DNA of 64,000 nt from Ancylobacter defluvii (GCF_018390605.1 NZ_JAHBGD010000005.1:434001-498000), one strand, 5' to 3'. Numbered from the stretch's first letter, positions 25,010-35,338 are shown. The notes: generated by a model not told the origin, from the letters alone. Made by a program: numbers and translations.

Positions 25010-25772
25010 AGGGGAAATACTTGTCGTTGATGGCCTTATAGGTGCCGTCGGCGAGGATCTCGTCGATCGCCTTGTTGAACATCGCCACCAGATCCGCGTC
25101 ATCCTTGCGGATGCCGACGCCGACGCCCTCGCCGAAATACTTCGCATCGGTGTATTCGGCGCCGGTGAACTTGCAGCAGGCGCCATCCTTGGAATTCAGC
25201 CATTCCAGCAGCACCACCTTATCGGCGAGGATGGCGTCGAGGCGGCCATTGGCGAGGTCGAGATTGGCCTCGTCCTGCTTGCCGTACAGCTTCACCTCGG
25301 CGCCGGCCTTGGCGTAGACGTCCTCGAGATAGTTGGAGTGGATGGTCGATCCCTGGGCGCCGAGCACCTTGCCCTTGAGCGCCGCCGGCGAGGTCTCGGT
25401 GATCTTGGAATCCTTGCGCACCGCGAAGGTGGCGGGGGTCTTGTAGTACTTCTTCGAGAAGTCGATCTGCTTCTGGCGCTCTTCGGTGATCGACATCGAG
25501 GCGGCGATGGCGTCGTATTTGCCGGCGAGCAGCGCCGGGATGATGCCGTCCCAGTCCTGGGCGACGAAGGTGCATTCCACCTTCATCTTCGCGCACAGCG
25601 CCTTGGCGATGTCGATATCGAAGCCCTTTAGCTCGTTGTTCTCGACATAGTTGAAGGGCGGATAGGCACCCTCGGTGCCGATGCGGACGGTTTTCCATTC
25701 CTTGGCGGAGGCGCCGCCGACGGCGGCCACGACCATGATGGCGGCCGCCGCGAAACGGGTGACGAGGCTCAT
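24996..25772 (-). CDS. Polar amino acid ABC transporter substrate-binding protein (family 3)
   Basis: A 258-residue periplasmic binding protein with a Sec signal peptide (cleavage likely after GASA at about 23). The mature part opens with VRIGTEGAYPPFNYVENNELKG-like family 3 sequence and has GFDIDIAKALCAKM and the MSITEERQKQIDFSKKYY hinge/ligand block typical of HisJ/ArgT/ArtJ receptors. Four cysteines include the pair CC near residue 205. The start 25772 has AGGGGAA upstream. It feeds the two permeases encoded downstream. A basic amino acid ligand is plausible but not shown. Confidence 0.9.
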   Translation of the reverse strand: MSLVTRFAAAAIMVVAAVGGASAKEWKTVRIGTEGAYPPFNYVENNELKGFDIDIAKALCAKMKVECTFVAQDWDGIIPALLAGKYDAIAASMSITEERQKQIDFSKKYYKTPATFAVRKDSKITETSPAALKGKVLGAQGSTIHSNYLEDVYAKAGAEVKLYGKQDEANLDLANGRLDAILADKVVLLEWLNSKDGACCKFTGAEYTDAKYFGEGVGVGIRKDDADLVAMFNKAIDEILADGTYKAINDKYFPFSVY

Positions 25773-25877
25773 TCTGTTCCCCTTTGGAAGATTGCCCTGG
25801 GCCGGTATTTTTTTGTTCCGGCCCGGCCGATGCTGGCATTTTTCCGGGGGCTTGCGCAACGGGGCTGATGCATTGTT

Positions 25878-25898
25878 GGTCAATAGTCGAGATTGACC
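25878..25898. promoter_or_regulatory. Inverted repeat upstream of amino acid receptor gene
   Basis: GGTCAAT (25878-25884) and ATTGACC (25892-25898) form an exact 7-bp inverted repeat with a 7-base spacer, about 105 bases upstream of the receptor start. It is a candidate operator; no regulator gene is adjacent. Confidence 0.3.
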
Positions 25899-25911
25899 GT
25901 AAAGCGGGCAT

Positions 25912-25942
25912 AAAAAAGGGGATGGCGGGTGGCGCCATCCCC
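25912..25942 (-). terminator. Rho-independent terminator of the Hint-protein gene
   Basis: A 10-bp stem GGGGATGGCG (25918-25927) / CGCCATCCCC (25933-25942) is flanked by six A residues (25912-25917), which read as a T6 tract on the minus strand just after the Hint-domain gene stop at 25962. This is a textbook intrinsic terminator. Confidence 0.9.
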
Positions 25943-25961
25943 CTTGGCGGCTGTAGGTGGC

Positions 25962-26870
25962 TCAGGCTGCGACGGAAGCGGCGAGGCCGAGGGACTCCGC
26001 GCGGGCGGCGAGGCGGGCGCGGGTGGCGGGTGCCAATTGGCGTGCGGACTTCACGCGCGGCAGGTCAATCTCGGGGATCGCCGGCCCGGCGTCGCCATAA
26101 AGCGCGACATATTCGGCATAGTTGTCGAAGCGGCGACGCGCGACATTATCGACATAGGTCTCCGCCGGCACGCCTTCGGCAAGGATCAGCGCGTGGTCTT
26201 CCAGCTCGATGTGGAAATAGGCGAAGGTCTTCGGCATGTCGCTGTGGCGGATGATGGTCGTGCCATTCACCAATGCCCCGGCCTGGACCAGCATGCCGTC
26301 GATCTCCAGTGCATGATCGGACGAGACGAAGAGGTCGCGCACCGGCAGGTTGTCGCCGAGCGCGCCGGCGCGGACCAGGATCGGCATCACCTTCAGCGGA
26401 TCGGCGAAGACGGTGGAGATCATCTGCCGTGCCAGCCACCGCACCGGCCGGGCGGAGCCGTCGGCGGTGAGCACGAGGTCGCCGGACTTCAGCGTCTCGA
26501 TGGCCGCCTCGCCCGAGGGGGTGGCGATCATCGTGCCGGCCAGGAAGCACACAACGACCGACACCGGTTGAACGTTGAAGTTCTGGTTGGGAAGATATTC
26601 CTGATTCGAGAAGACGTAATAATTCCCGTCCGGCCCCAGCGCGACATAGCCTCCAAGGCTCTGTTCCTCGCCTACATATTCGTAGGCCCCGTCATATTCT
26701 GCGGCGGTCGCGGGGTCGCTGAAGGTGAAGGGTACATCCTCCCCCACGGAGATCGTATCGTCAGTGGCGTCGCCCGTGGCGGCGGCGTCCGCAACCTGCG
26801 AGGTAATAGTATACTGATTGGTCCCACCGGGCGTGACCAAGTAAAGATAAGCGGTTGTGAAATCGACCAT
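25962..26870 (-). CDS. Hint-domain protein
   Basis: A 302-residue protein with an acidic N-terminal region (1-105) of no recognised fold, then a Hint (hedgehog/intein) module. VCFLAGTMIATPSG places the module's first Cys at 108. VRDLFVSSDHALEIDG supplies the conserved His-containing block, and FAYFHIELEDHALILAEG follows. Known Hint_2 proteins of Alphaproteobacteria are thought to self-process or anchor surface proteins; the classical intein C-terminal His-Asn is not evident. The start 26870 is preceded by GGGGGCAG; in-frame upstream codons add nothing recognisable. Secretion route is unknown because no signal peptide is seen. Confidence 0.85.
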   Translation of the reverse strand: MVDFTTAYLYLVTPGGTNQYTITSQVADAAATGDATDDTISVGEDVPFTFSDPATAAEYDGAYEYVGEEQSLGGYVALGPDGNYYVFSNQEYLPNQNFNVQPVSVVVCFLAGTMIATPSGEAAIETLKSGDLVLTADGSARPVRWLARQMISTVFADPLKVMPILVRAGALGDNLPVRDLFVSSDHALEIDGMLVQAGALVNGTTIIRHSDMPKTFAYFHIELEDHALILAEGVPAETYVDNVARRRFDNYAEYVALYGDAGPAIPEIDLPRVKSARQLAPATRARLAARAESLGLAASVAA

Positions 26871-27243
26871 TTTCTGCCCCCATAGCCGGTTTACTTCGAA
26901 ATTCATACGATTGATTGGGATGGATGTGATCAATATTGCCAAGTTCGGAACAAATGGCAATTTGAAATGACCGATAAGGTTCACTGTATGGTGTTGTTGT
27001 CGATAGCGAAGAGGAATTGATCCGCGGGACTTGAGCGGCTCCGCCGGGACCGTTGCGTCGCATGCCCCGGTTTCGACCGGCGCGCCGGCCGAGGCTCGCC
27101 CGCCGCCATGCGTCGCGGCTGTCGCCGATGAAGCGGGCCATAAGCCCTCGCGATCACCCTATAATTCCCGACGGGTTGACGCTGGCGGCGCCGTGGTGTC
27201 TCACCGTTTCGAGTTGTTCCAGCATCTGGTCGGGAGTTGCGAC
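26871..27243. promoter_or_regulatory. Divergent promoter region between Hint gene and mrp
   Basis: No gene is supported in this 373-base gap. It is AT-richer near the Hint start and contains an exact inverted repeat, ATTGCCA (26935-26941) and TGGCAAT (26955-26961), spaced by 13 bases, a plausible operator for the Hint gene. The mrp side is ordinary GC-rich sequence. Confidence 0.4.
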
Positions 27244-28455
27244 ATGGCGGTGAGCGCGGACGAGGTCAAGGCACGGCTGGCGCAGGTTTCCGCGCCGGAC
27301 GGGCGCCCGATAACCGAGTCGGGGGTGCTTTCGGACATCCTCGTCTCCGACGGCAAGGTGTATCTCTCGATCACCGTGGACGCGCGCGAGGCGCAGGCCT
27401 GGGAGCCGGTGCGCGCGGCGGTGGAGCGCACCGTGCGGGCGACGCCCGGCGTGACCTCGGCGCTGGTGGCGCTGACCGCCGAACGCAAGGCCGGCGCGGC
27501 CCCCGCGCCGACCGGCGGTTCGTCGACGACGCCGGTGCGCGTCTCGGGGCAGGCGGGGCATTCGCATGCCGACCATTCGCATGCCGGGCACGCGCATGCC
27601 GGCCATACCCATGCGCCGCAGCCGCCGGCCGATCCGCAGAAGGAAGGTCGCGGCCTGCCGGGCGTGGGCGCCATCATCGCGGTGGCCTCCGGCAAGGGCG
27701 GGGTGGGCAAATCGACGCTCGCCGCCAATCTGGCGCTGGGGCTGTCGGCGCTGGGGCTGAAGGTCGGCCTGCTCGACGCCGACATTTACGGCCCCTCGGT
27801 GCCGCGGCTGATGGGGCTGAAGGGCAAGCCGGATGTCGAGGGCCGCATGTTGCAGCCGATGTCGTCCTGGGGCCTGAAGGTGATGTCGATCGGCTTCCTG
27901 GTCGAGGAAGAGACGCCGATGATCTGGCGCGGGCCGATGGTGATGTCCGCCATCAGCCAGATGCTGAAGGAAGTGGCCTGGGCGCCGCTCGACATTCTCG
28001 TCGTCGACATGCCGCCCGGCACCGGCGACGCGCAGCTGACCATGGCGCAGCAGGTGCCGCTGGCCGGCGCGGTGATCGTCTCCACCCCGCAGGACCTCGC
28101 CCTGATCGACGCGCGGCGCGGCATCGCCATGTTCCAGAAGGTGAACGTGCCGGTGCTCGGCGTGGTCGAGAACATGAGCTACTTCCTGTGCCCGCATTGC
28201 GGCACCCGCTCGGATATTTTCGGCCATGGCGGGGCGCGGCACGAGGCGCAGCGGCTCGGCGTGCCGTTCCTCGGCGAGGTGCCGCTGCAGATGGCGATTC
28301 GCGAGACCTCCGACGCCGGCCGCCCGATCGTGGCGACCCAGCCGGAGAGCCCGGAAGCGCAGATCTATCGCGACATCGCCGCCGCGGTGCGGGCGACGCT
28401 GGCCGGCGGCCGCGCCACTGCCCGCCCGGCGCCGCGCATCGTGATCGAGAGCTGA
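27244..28455 (+). CDS. mrp: Mrp/ApbC-type Fe-S carrier P-loop NTPase
   Basis: A 403-residue iron-sulfur cluster carrier. Residues 1-85 are a MIP18/DUF59-like domain. Residues about 104-125 are an unusual His-rich linker of repeated H-A/S units (for example HSHADHSHAGHAHAG). The P-loop domain follows with the deviant Walker A GKGGVGKS near 160, DADIYGPS (switch I), DMPPGTGD (Walker B/switch II) and the CPHC cluster-binding pair near 318. It donates 4Fe-4S clusters to apo-proteins. The start at ATG 27244 is taken from family length; a longer in-frame reading from 27031 lacks similarity. Confidence 0.92.
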   Translation: MAVSADEVKARLAQVSAPDGRPITESGVLSDILVSDGKVYLSITVDAREAQAWEPVRAAVERTVRATPGVTSALVALTAERKAGAAPAPTGGSSTTPVRVSGQAGHSHADHSHAGHAHAGHTHAPQPPADPQKEGRGLPGVGAIIAVASGKGGVGKSTLAANLALGLSALGLKVGLLDADIYGPSVPRLMGLKGKPDVEGRMLQPMSSWGLKVMSIGFLVEEETPMIWRGPMVMSAISQMLKEVAWAPLDILVVDMPPGTGDAQLTMAQQVPLAGAVIVSTPQDLALIDARRGIAMFQKVNVPVLGVVENMSYFLCPHCGTRSDIFGHGGARHEAQRLGVPFLGEVPLQMAIRETSDAGRPIVATQPESPEAQIYRDIAAAVRATLAGGRATARPAPRIVIES

Positions 28456-28458
28456 GGC

Positions 28459-29283
28459 TCAGTCGGCCGGCGGCGGGGTGAAGAAGCTCTCCAGTTCGGC
28501 AAAGCCCATGGCATCGGCCGCGAAATCGAAGCGGCCGGTGGCCTGCATCTCACGGGCCGCCCGCGCGAAGCTGCCATAGGCGAGCCGGGCGAGGGTGGAG
28601 CCGATGCTGACCCGCTTCACGCCGGCTTCCGCCAGCTCGGCCAAGGTGAAGCGGGTCGCACCGATGCCGATGACGACATTGACCGGCTTGGACACCGCCG
28701 CGCAGACCGTCCGCACCGCCGCGATGTCCGGCAGGCCGGGCGCGTAGAGCACGTCGGCGCCGGCGGCCTCGAAGGCCTGCAGGCGGGCGATGGTGTCGTC
28801 GAGATCCGGTCGCGCCCAGAGGAAGTTCTCGGCTCGCGCGGTCAGCACGAAATCCTCCGCCAGCGCGCGCCTGGCCTCGACGGCGGCGGCGATGCGCTCC
28901 ACGGCCAGCGTGAACTCATAGATCGGGGCGTCGCGCCGGCCGGTGTGATCCTCGAGCGACCCGCCAGCCAGGCCGATGGCGGCGGCGGCGCGGATCGTTT
29001 CCGCCGCGCTCTCCGGGCTGTCGCCCAGACCGTTCTCGAGATCGGCGGACACCGGAAGCTCGGTTGCCGCGACGATGCCGGCACAATGGGCCAGAAGGCC
29101 CTCCCGCGAGGTCCGGCCTTCCATCACGCCGTGCGAGAAATCCATGCCGGCGCTGGTGGTGGCGAGCGCCGGAAAGCCCAGCGCCGCGAGGATGCGCGCC
29201 GTGCCGGCATCCCACGGATTGGGCAGGATGAACGCACCCGCACCTTCATGCAGGGCACGGAATCGCGCGGCTTTGCCGGGCAT
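28459..29283 (-). CDS. Isocitrate lyase / PEP mutase family protein
   Basis: A 274-residue TIM-barrel enzyme of the ICL/PEPM superfamily. LPNPWDAGTARILAALGF near the N-terminus and ADLENGLGDSPE with GGSLEDHT in the middle are the superfamily's metal- and substrate-binding loops. The KKCGH-type catalytic Cys motif of true isocitrate lyase is missing, so this is the phosphonomutase-like or carboxyvinyl-carboxyphosphonate mutase-like branch, whose substrates are mostly unknown. Convergent with mrp, three bases away. GGAGAA precedes the start at 29283. Confidence 0.85.
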   Translation of the reverse strand: MPGKAARFRALHEGAGAFILPNPWDAGTARILAALGFPALATTSAGMDFSHGVMEGRTSREGLLAHCAGIVAATELPVSADLENGLGDSPESAAETIRAAAAIGLAGGSLEDHTGRRDAPIYEFTLAVERIAAAVEARRALAEDFVLTARAENFLWARPDLDDTIARLQAFEAAGADVLYAPGLPDIAAVRTVCAAVSKPVNVVIGIGATRFTLAELAEAGVKRVSIGSTLARLAYGSFARAAREMQATGRFDFAADAMGFAELESFFTPPPAD

Positions 29284-30625
<1,342 letters not shown>

Positions 30626-30728
30626 TCGACCGCGGCGCGCCCGTCGCGACAGGTCCGGGCCCGGTCCCGGACGTGTCGTTCCGCGAGTGACGCCGGGCCT
30701 GGTCCCACGCCGGCTCATCCAGCAAGCG

Positions 30729-30760
30729 AAATGCCCGGGCATTGTCCGGGCATTTTCTTG
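30729..30760 (+). terminator. Rho-independent terminator after TRAP receptor 1
   Basis: AATGCCCGG (30730-30738) pairs with CCGGGCATT (30746-30754) across a 7-base loop and is followed by TTCTTGTT. It lies 105 bases after the first TRAP receptor stop and about 60 bases before the end of the convergent small gene at 30812, so it may act in both directions. Confidence 0.75.
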
Positions 30761-30811
30761 TTGGAGCGTGACCTGCCGGGTTTGTCGGGCTCCGCGAAGA
30801 AGGGCCGGACC

Positions 30812-31060
30812 TTACCGCCCGACGGTCGCCTCGCACTCCACGGTGAACTGGTTCTTGATCACCTCCGGCAGCGTGCGGGGTCCATAGGTCTTCTTCGCCC
30901 GCGCCATGCATTGCTGGAACGGGGTTCCGGTTGACGCGTGCCGGCCGTGCATCGCGGCGCGCAGGGCATGCGCGCCTAAGCCGAGCGCGAGGGTGGCGAG
31001 CAGCGTGGCGAGAATGCGGGCCACGGCGTTCTCCTGTCCGGCGGCCATCGACGTCGTCAT
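30812..31060 (-). CDS. Small membrane-anchored or secreted hypothetical protein
   Basis: An 82-residue protein with one N-terminal hydrophobic helix (RILATLLATLALGLGAHAL, about residues 14-32) followed by a polar tail with two cysteines (QQCMARA and VECEATVG), which could form a disulfide in the periplasm. No family is recognised. The start at 31060 (MTTSMAAG) is one of two nearby ATGs; 31048 is the other. Codon use and the coherent topology argue that it is real, but support is limited. Confidence 0.5.
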   Translation of the reverse strand: MTTSMAAGQENAVARILATLLATLALGLGAHALRAAMHGRHASTGTPFQQCMARAKKTYGPRTLPEVIKNQFTVECEATVGR

Positions 31061-31982
31061 CCTATACACCGCTTCATCGTCCCCGGATTGCCGCATCGCC
31101 GCAATTTGCCGCGATCGACGAGATGGGCGGATCTGGCGGGCGCATGGGCATGCTGCCGATCGAGGAGAGCGGCGATGTCCGCAACGGGCGGAAGCTCGTC
31201 GGGCTCGAGGGTCGGTGAGGCCGGGCATGGCACCGTCATCGTGTCGCTAGGGGCACCAATGGACATCCGTTTCCTTTCAACGCCGTCACATCCTCGTGGG
31301 GGACAAGGCGCCGGAACGGTGCGCCGGCGAATTGATGAGGGGAGCATCCTTGCCGGAGCCGGAGCCAGCGGCGCGGCGAGGGGAGGCGTCAGCATCGCGG
31401 CCGGTATCTCGGCGGCGGTATCGGGCGGTAACATCGTGGCACGCGGTCAGTTCCGAATGGCGACACCCACGGTCTGCCGTCGACCAGCATCCGGCGAGGC
31501 TCTGCCGGGGGAACCGCACAGCGTGGCTGGTCGCGGCGGGACCGGGCCTGCATCGGCGGACGTGCCGCCCGCGCTGCCGGTGGCCGGTGCTTCAGCACCG
31601 TCCGGCCCGCCTTTGGCAGGAACCGCCGGTGGCGCGCGAGGCCAGCGGCGGGGGCTTCCGGCCGGTGCCGCCCGGATGACCGGACCGGTCGCGAAATTCC
31701 GGCCGCGCCGCCTCCGCGCATCGCCGCGCCGCCGCGGTCGCCGGCCGGGTTCGATGCCGCGCGGGAGCGCCATTTTCAGAGAAAAAGGCCGCTCTGTTTT
31801 CAAAAGGGAGTTCGCACTTCGTTCGACCGGGAGCGCGGCGGCCGCCTCCCGGATGGCGCGGTGCAATTCGTCGAAGCGTCACATCGGCGATTGCTCTCGG
31901 CGGATGGCTGTAGCAAAGACATTCCGCTCAATGTCCCGCGCCGGTCACGACGGGCAAGGCGGGATGAAGGAAAGGCCTCTCG
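31061..31982. other. Long gene-poor region upstream of TRAP receptor 2
   Basis: No gene can be supported in these roughly 920 bases. Several long open frames exist on both strands but read as Arg/Pro/Gly-rich GC noise without start context. Around 31770-31800 an A/T-rich patch (GAGAAAAAGG...TTTTCAAAAGGGAG) may be a promoter for the TRAP receptor at 31983, whose ribosome-binding site AAGGAAAGG is just before its start. It may be a remnant of degraded coding sequence. Confidence 0.45.
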
Positions 31983-33104
31983 ATGAAACGCCGCGATCTG
32001 CTCACCGCTGCCGGCCTTGGCGCGCTGGCGCCTGCCGGCCTCGCCGCCGCCACGCTTGCCACTCCCACGCTTGCCACTCCCGCCATCGCCCAGACCACCC
32101 CGACCGTGCGCTGGCGGCTGACCGCCAGCGTGCCGAAGGTGCTCGACGCCATCTTCGGTGCCAATGAGCTGGTGGCGAAATATGTCAGCGAGGCCACCGA
32201 CGGCCGCTTCACCATCCAGCCCTTCGCCGCCGGCGAGATCGTGCCCGGGCTGCAGGCGCTGGACGCGGTGCAGAACGGCACCGTCGAGGCGGCGCAGACG
32301 CCGCTCTATTACTACACCGGCAAGGACGCCACCTTCGCCTGCTTCACCACCATGCCGTTCGGGCTCAATGCCCGCCAGCAGAACGCCTGGTTCTACCATG
32401 GCGGCGGGCGCCAGCTGCAGAACGAGTTCCTGGCGAAATACAACCTCGTCGGCTTCCTCGGCGGCAATACCGGCACCCAGATGGGGGGCTGGTTCCGCAA
32501 GGAAGTGAAGACGCTGGAGGACTTCAAGGGGCTGAAGTTTCGCATCGGCGGCATTGCCGGGCAGGTGGTGGCCAAGCTCGGTGTGGTGCCGCAGCAGATC
32601 GCCCCGGCCGATATCTATCCCTCGCTGGAGAAGGGCACCATCGACGCCTGCGAATGGGTCGGCCCTTATGACGACGAGAAGCTCGGCTTCGTGAAGGTGG
32701 CGCCGTTCTATTACTATCCCGGCTGGTGGGATGGCGGGCCGACCATGAATGTCGTGGTCAACAAGGCGAAGTGGGACGAGCTGCCCAAGGCCTACCAGGC
32801 GATCTTCGAGGCGGCGACCGCCTACGCCAATGCCGACATGCTGGCGAAATACGACGCCTTCAATCCGGCGGCGCTGCGCCGGCTGGTGGCGCAGGGCGCG
32901 CAGCTGCGCCCGTTCCCGCCCGAGTTCCTCGACGCCTCCTACAAGGCGACCAACGAACTCTATGCCGAGATATCGGCGAAGAATGCCAGCTTCAAGAAGG
33001 TGCTGGAGTCGCTGATCGCCTTCCGCAACGACGAATATCTGTGGTGGCAGGTCGGCGAATATCCCTATGACAGCTACATGATCCGCGCCCGCTCGCGCGG
33101 CTGA
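31983..33104 (+). CDS. TRAP transporter solute-binding protein (DctP/TakP-like), copy 2
   Basis: A 373-residue paralogue of the receptor at 29534. It has a twin-arginine-type signal (MKRRDLLTAAG) whose h-region contains a repeated LATPTLATP stretch, an internal short duplication. The core carries [39 protein letters not shown] and [14 protein letters not shown]. In the pocket strand it has YYYTGKDATF where copy 1 has [10 protein letters not shown], so ligand preference may differ. It is separated by 65 bases from copy 3 in the same orientation. Confidence 0.9.
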   Translation: MKRRDLLTAAGLGALAPAGLAAATLATPTLATPAIAQTTPTVRWRLTASVPKVLDAIFGANELVAKYVSEATDGRFTIQPFAAGEIVPGLQALDAVQNGTVEAAQTPLYYYTGKDATFACFTTMPFGLNARQQNAWFYHGGGRQLQNEFLAKYNLVGFLGGNTGTQMGGWFRKEVKTLEDFKGLKFRIGGIAGQVVAKLGVVPQQIAPADIYPSLEKGTIDACEWVGPYDDEKLGFVKVAPFYYYPGWWDGGPTMNVVVNKAKWDELPKAYQAIFEAATAYANADMLAKYDAFNPAALRRLVAQGAQLRPFPPEFLDASYKATNELYAEISAKNASFKKVLESLIAFRNDEYLWWQVGEYPYDSYMIRARSRG

Positions 33105-33169
33105 TGCGGCGCCGTCCCGCGGCCCCGAGGGCTTTCGGGACGGCACGGCCAAGAACCGAGGAAACTGCC

Positions 33170-34291
33170 ATGACCCGCCCGATCGAGCGCCGCGCCCTGC
33201 TGAAGGGGGCCGGCATCGCCACCGCGACCGCTGCCGCCACGCTGGGGGCTCCGGTGCTCGCCGCCCCCGCTCTCGCCCAGACCGCGCCGCGCGTGCGCTG
33301 GCGCCTGACCACCAGCTATTCCAAGGCGCTGCCGACGCTGTTCGGCGCCAGCGAACTGCTGGCGAAATATGTGAAGGAGGCCACCGACGGCGCCTTCCAG
33401 ATCGACGTCTTCGCCCCCGGCGAGATCGTGCCCGGCCTGCAGGCCTTCGACGCGGTGCAGAACGGCACCGTCGAGCTGGCCCAGACGGCGCTGTATTATT
33501 ACATCGGCAAGGACCCGTCCTTCGCGCCGTTCACCACCATGCCGTTCGGGCTGAACGCCCGCATGCAGACCGCCTGGATGTATCATGGCGGCGGGCTCGA
33601 GCTGCAGGACAAGTTCCTCGCCAAATATGGCGTGGTCGGCTTCGTCGGCGGCAATACCGGCGCGCAGATGGGCGGCTGGTTCCGTAAGGAGATCAAGTCG
33701 CTCGACGATATTCGCGGCCTGAAGATGCGGCTGCCGGGTCTTGCCGGCCAGGTGATGGCCAAGCTCGGTCTGGTGCCGCAGAACATCGCCTCCGGCGACA
33801 TCTACCCGGCGCTGGAGAAGGGCACCATCGACGCCGCCGAGTTCGTCGGCCCCTATGACGACGAGAAGCTCGGCTTCGTGCGGGTGGCGCCCTATTACTA
33901 TTATCCCGGCTGGTGGGAAGGCGGCCCGACCATCCATTTCATCGCCAACGACAAGGCGTGGCAGAAGCTGCCCGCGAGCTACCAGGCGGTGTTCAAGGCG
34001 GCCAGCGCCTATGCCAATGCCGACATGCTGGCGAAATACGACGCCGGCAACCCGGCGGCGCTGCGCCGGCTGGTGGCGCAGGGCGCGCAGCTGCGCGCCT
34101 TCCCCATCGAGGTGATGGACGCCGCCTACAAGATCAACACCGAGCTGATGGCCGAGATCTCCGCCAAGAACGAGGCGTTCAAGGAGATCTACGGCTCGAT
34201 GCTCGCCTTCCGCAATGAAGGCTACCTGTGGTGGCAGGTCGGCGAATATCCCTATGACGGCTACATGATCCGCGCCCGCCAGCGCGGGTGA
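33170..34291 (+). CDS. TRAP transporter solute-binding protein (DctP/TakP-like), copy 3
   Basis: A 373-residue receptor, very similar to copy 2. The twin-arginine signal ERRALLKGAG is clear and cleavage is likely after LAQ near 37. Core motifs are [39 protein letters not shown] (Pro replaces the GG of copies 1 and 2 next to the ligand Arg) and [14 protein letters not shown] (Phe replaces Trp). These pocket changes suggest a different ligand. The start 33170 is supported by GAGGAAA; an in-frame upstream ATG at 33104 overlaps copy 2 and is not preferred. Confidence 0.9.
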   Translation: MTRPIERRALLKGAGIATATAAATLGAPVLAAPALAQTAPRVRWRLTTSYSKALPTLFGASELLAKYVKEATDGAFQIDVFAPGEIVPGLQAFDAVQNGTVELAQTALYYYIGKDPSFAPFTTMPFGLNARMQTAWMYHGGGLELQDKFLAKYGVVGFVGGNTGAQMGGWFRKEIKSLDDIRGLKMRLPGLAGQVMAKLGLVPQNIASGDIYPALEKGTIDAAEFVGPYDDEKLGFVRVAPYYYYPGWWEGGPTIHFIANDKAWQKLPASYQAVFKAASAYANADMLAKYDAGNPAALRRLVAQGAQLRAFPIEVMDAAYKINTELMAEISAKNEAFKEIYGSMLAFRNEGYLWWQVGEYPYDGYMIRARQRG

Positions 34292-34331
34292 GCATGGTCC
34301 ATCATCGGAAGCGGCGAGCGGCGTCCCCTGG

Positions 34332-35255
34332 TCAGGCGGCGCCGCTTTCCACTTCGGCGGCGCCGGCCCGACGCGGCGGATCGAGGCGCGGGCGATCATT
34401 GTCGCGCACCGTGTAGATGCCGGCGGCGACGATCAGCGCCATGCCGGCCACCGAGACCAGGTCCGGCACCATGCCGAACAGGATGGCGCTGAGGAACACC
34501 GCGCAGACCACCGCCGTGTAGCGGAACGGCGCGATCACCGCCGGATCGGTGCCGCGGAAAGCGGCGATGGTCAGCGCGTTGCCGAGGATCAGCGTGAAGC
34601 TGCCGCCGAGGATCAGCAGCAGCGTCGGAAGGTCGAGCGGCTTCCACTCCTCGAAGAAGGCGCCGGCAAAGCCGAGCGCCATGCCGCACAGCGCGGTGCC
34701 GAAGGTGATGACGAGGCTGGGCACATGCCGGCCGATCCGCCCGGTGATGAAGTCGCGCAGGGTCATCAGGAGCGCGGTGATCACCGGCAGGATGGCGACG
34801 GGATCGAAGCTCGACGCACCCGGCTTGATGATCAGCCCGACGCCGAGCATGCCGATCGCCAGCGCCAGCCAGCGCTGCCAGCCGAAGGGCGAGCCGAGTA
34901 GCATCACCGCCGCCGCCACGGTGAGCAGCGGCGTGATCTGCACCACGGCCGCGGCATCGGCGATCGACATCACCGCGAGGGCGGTCATGAAGATGTAGGT
35001 GCCGGTGGCTTCCGACCAGGAGCGCAGCATGGTGCGCCCGTCCACCACGTGGCGCAGCTGGCGCAGCTCGCCACGCCACGCCATCAGCGTGATCAGGATC
35101 AGCGCGGCGATGAGCCCGCGCACCGCCATCATCTGCGACGGCGGCAGGCCGTGGCCGGTCAGCACCAGCTTGGAGAAGGCGTCGTTGCCGGCGAAGAAGG
35201 CGGAGCCGCCGATCATCAGCAGGATGCCGCGGCGGTTGGGTTTGTGATCGTGCAT
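34332..35255 (-). CDS. EamA/DMT-family transporter
   Basis: A 307-residue membrane protein with ten predicted transmembrane helices in two EamA repeats (about 10-140 and 155-285). GGSAFFAGNDAFSKLVL at the start and GNALTIAAFRGTDPAVIAPFRY in the second repeat are typical of the drug/metabolite transporter group related to RhaT/YdcZ-like and SAM-type permeases. Direction and substrate are unknown. It is convergent with the third TRAP receptor. Confidence 0.85.
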   Translation of the reverse strand: MHDHKPNRRGILLMIGGSAFFAGNDAFSKLVLTGHGLPPSQMMAVRGLIAALILITLMAWRGELRQLRHVVDGRTMLRSWSEATGTYIFMTALAVMSIADAAAVVQITPLLTVAAAVMLLGSPFGWQRWLALAIGMLGVGLIIKPGASSFDPVAILPVITALLMTLRDFITGRIGRHVPSLVITFGTALCGMALGFAGAFFEEWKPLDLPTLLLILGGSFTLILGNALTIAAFRGTDPAVIAPFRYTAVVCAVFLSAILFGMVPDLVSVAGMALIVAAGIYTVRDNDRPRLDPPRRAGAAEVESGAA

Positions 35256-35338
35256 GGGAACGGGCGGGGGAGCGAGAGCGGCGGAAAGGCGGGCGGAGAA
35301 GAGGGCAACCTAGCGGGAACTTCGCAACAATCGGTTGC

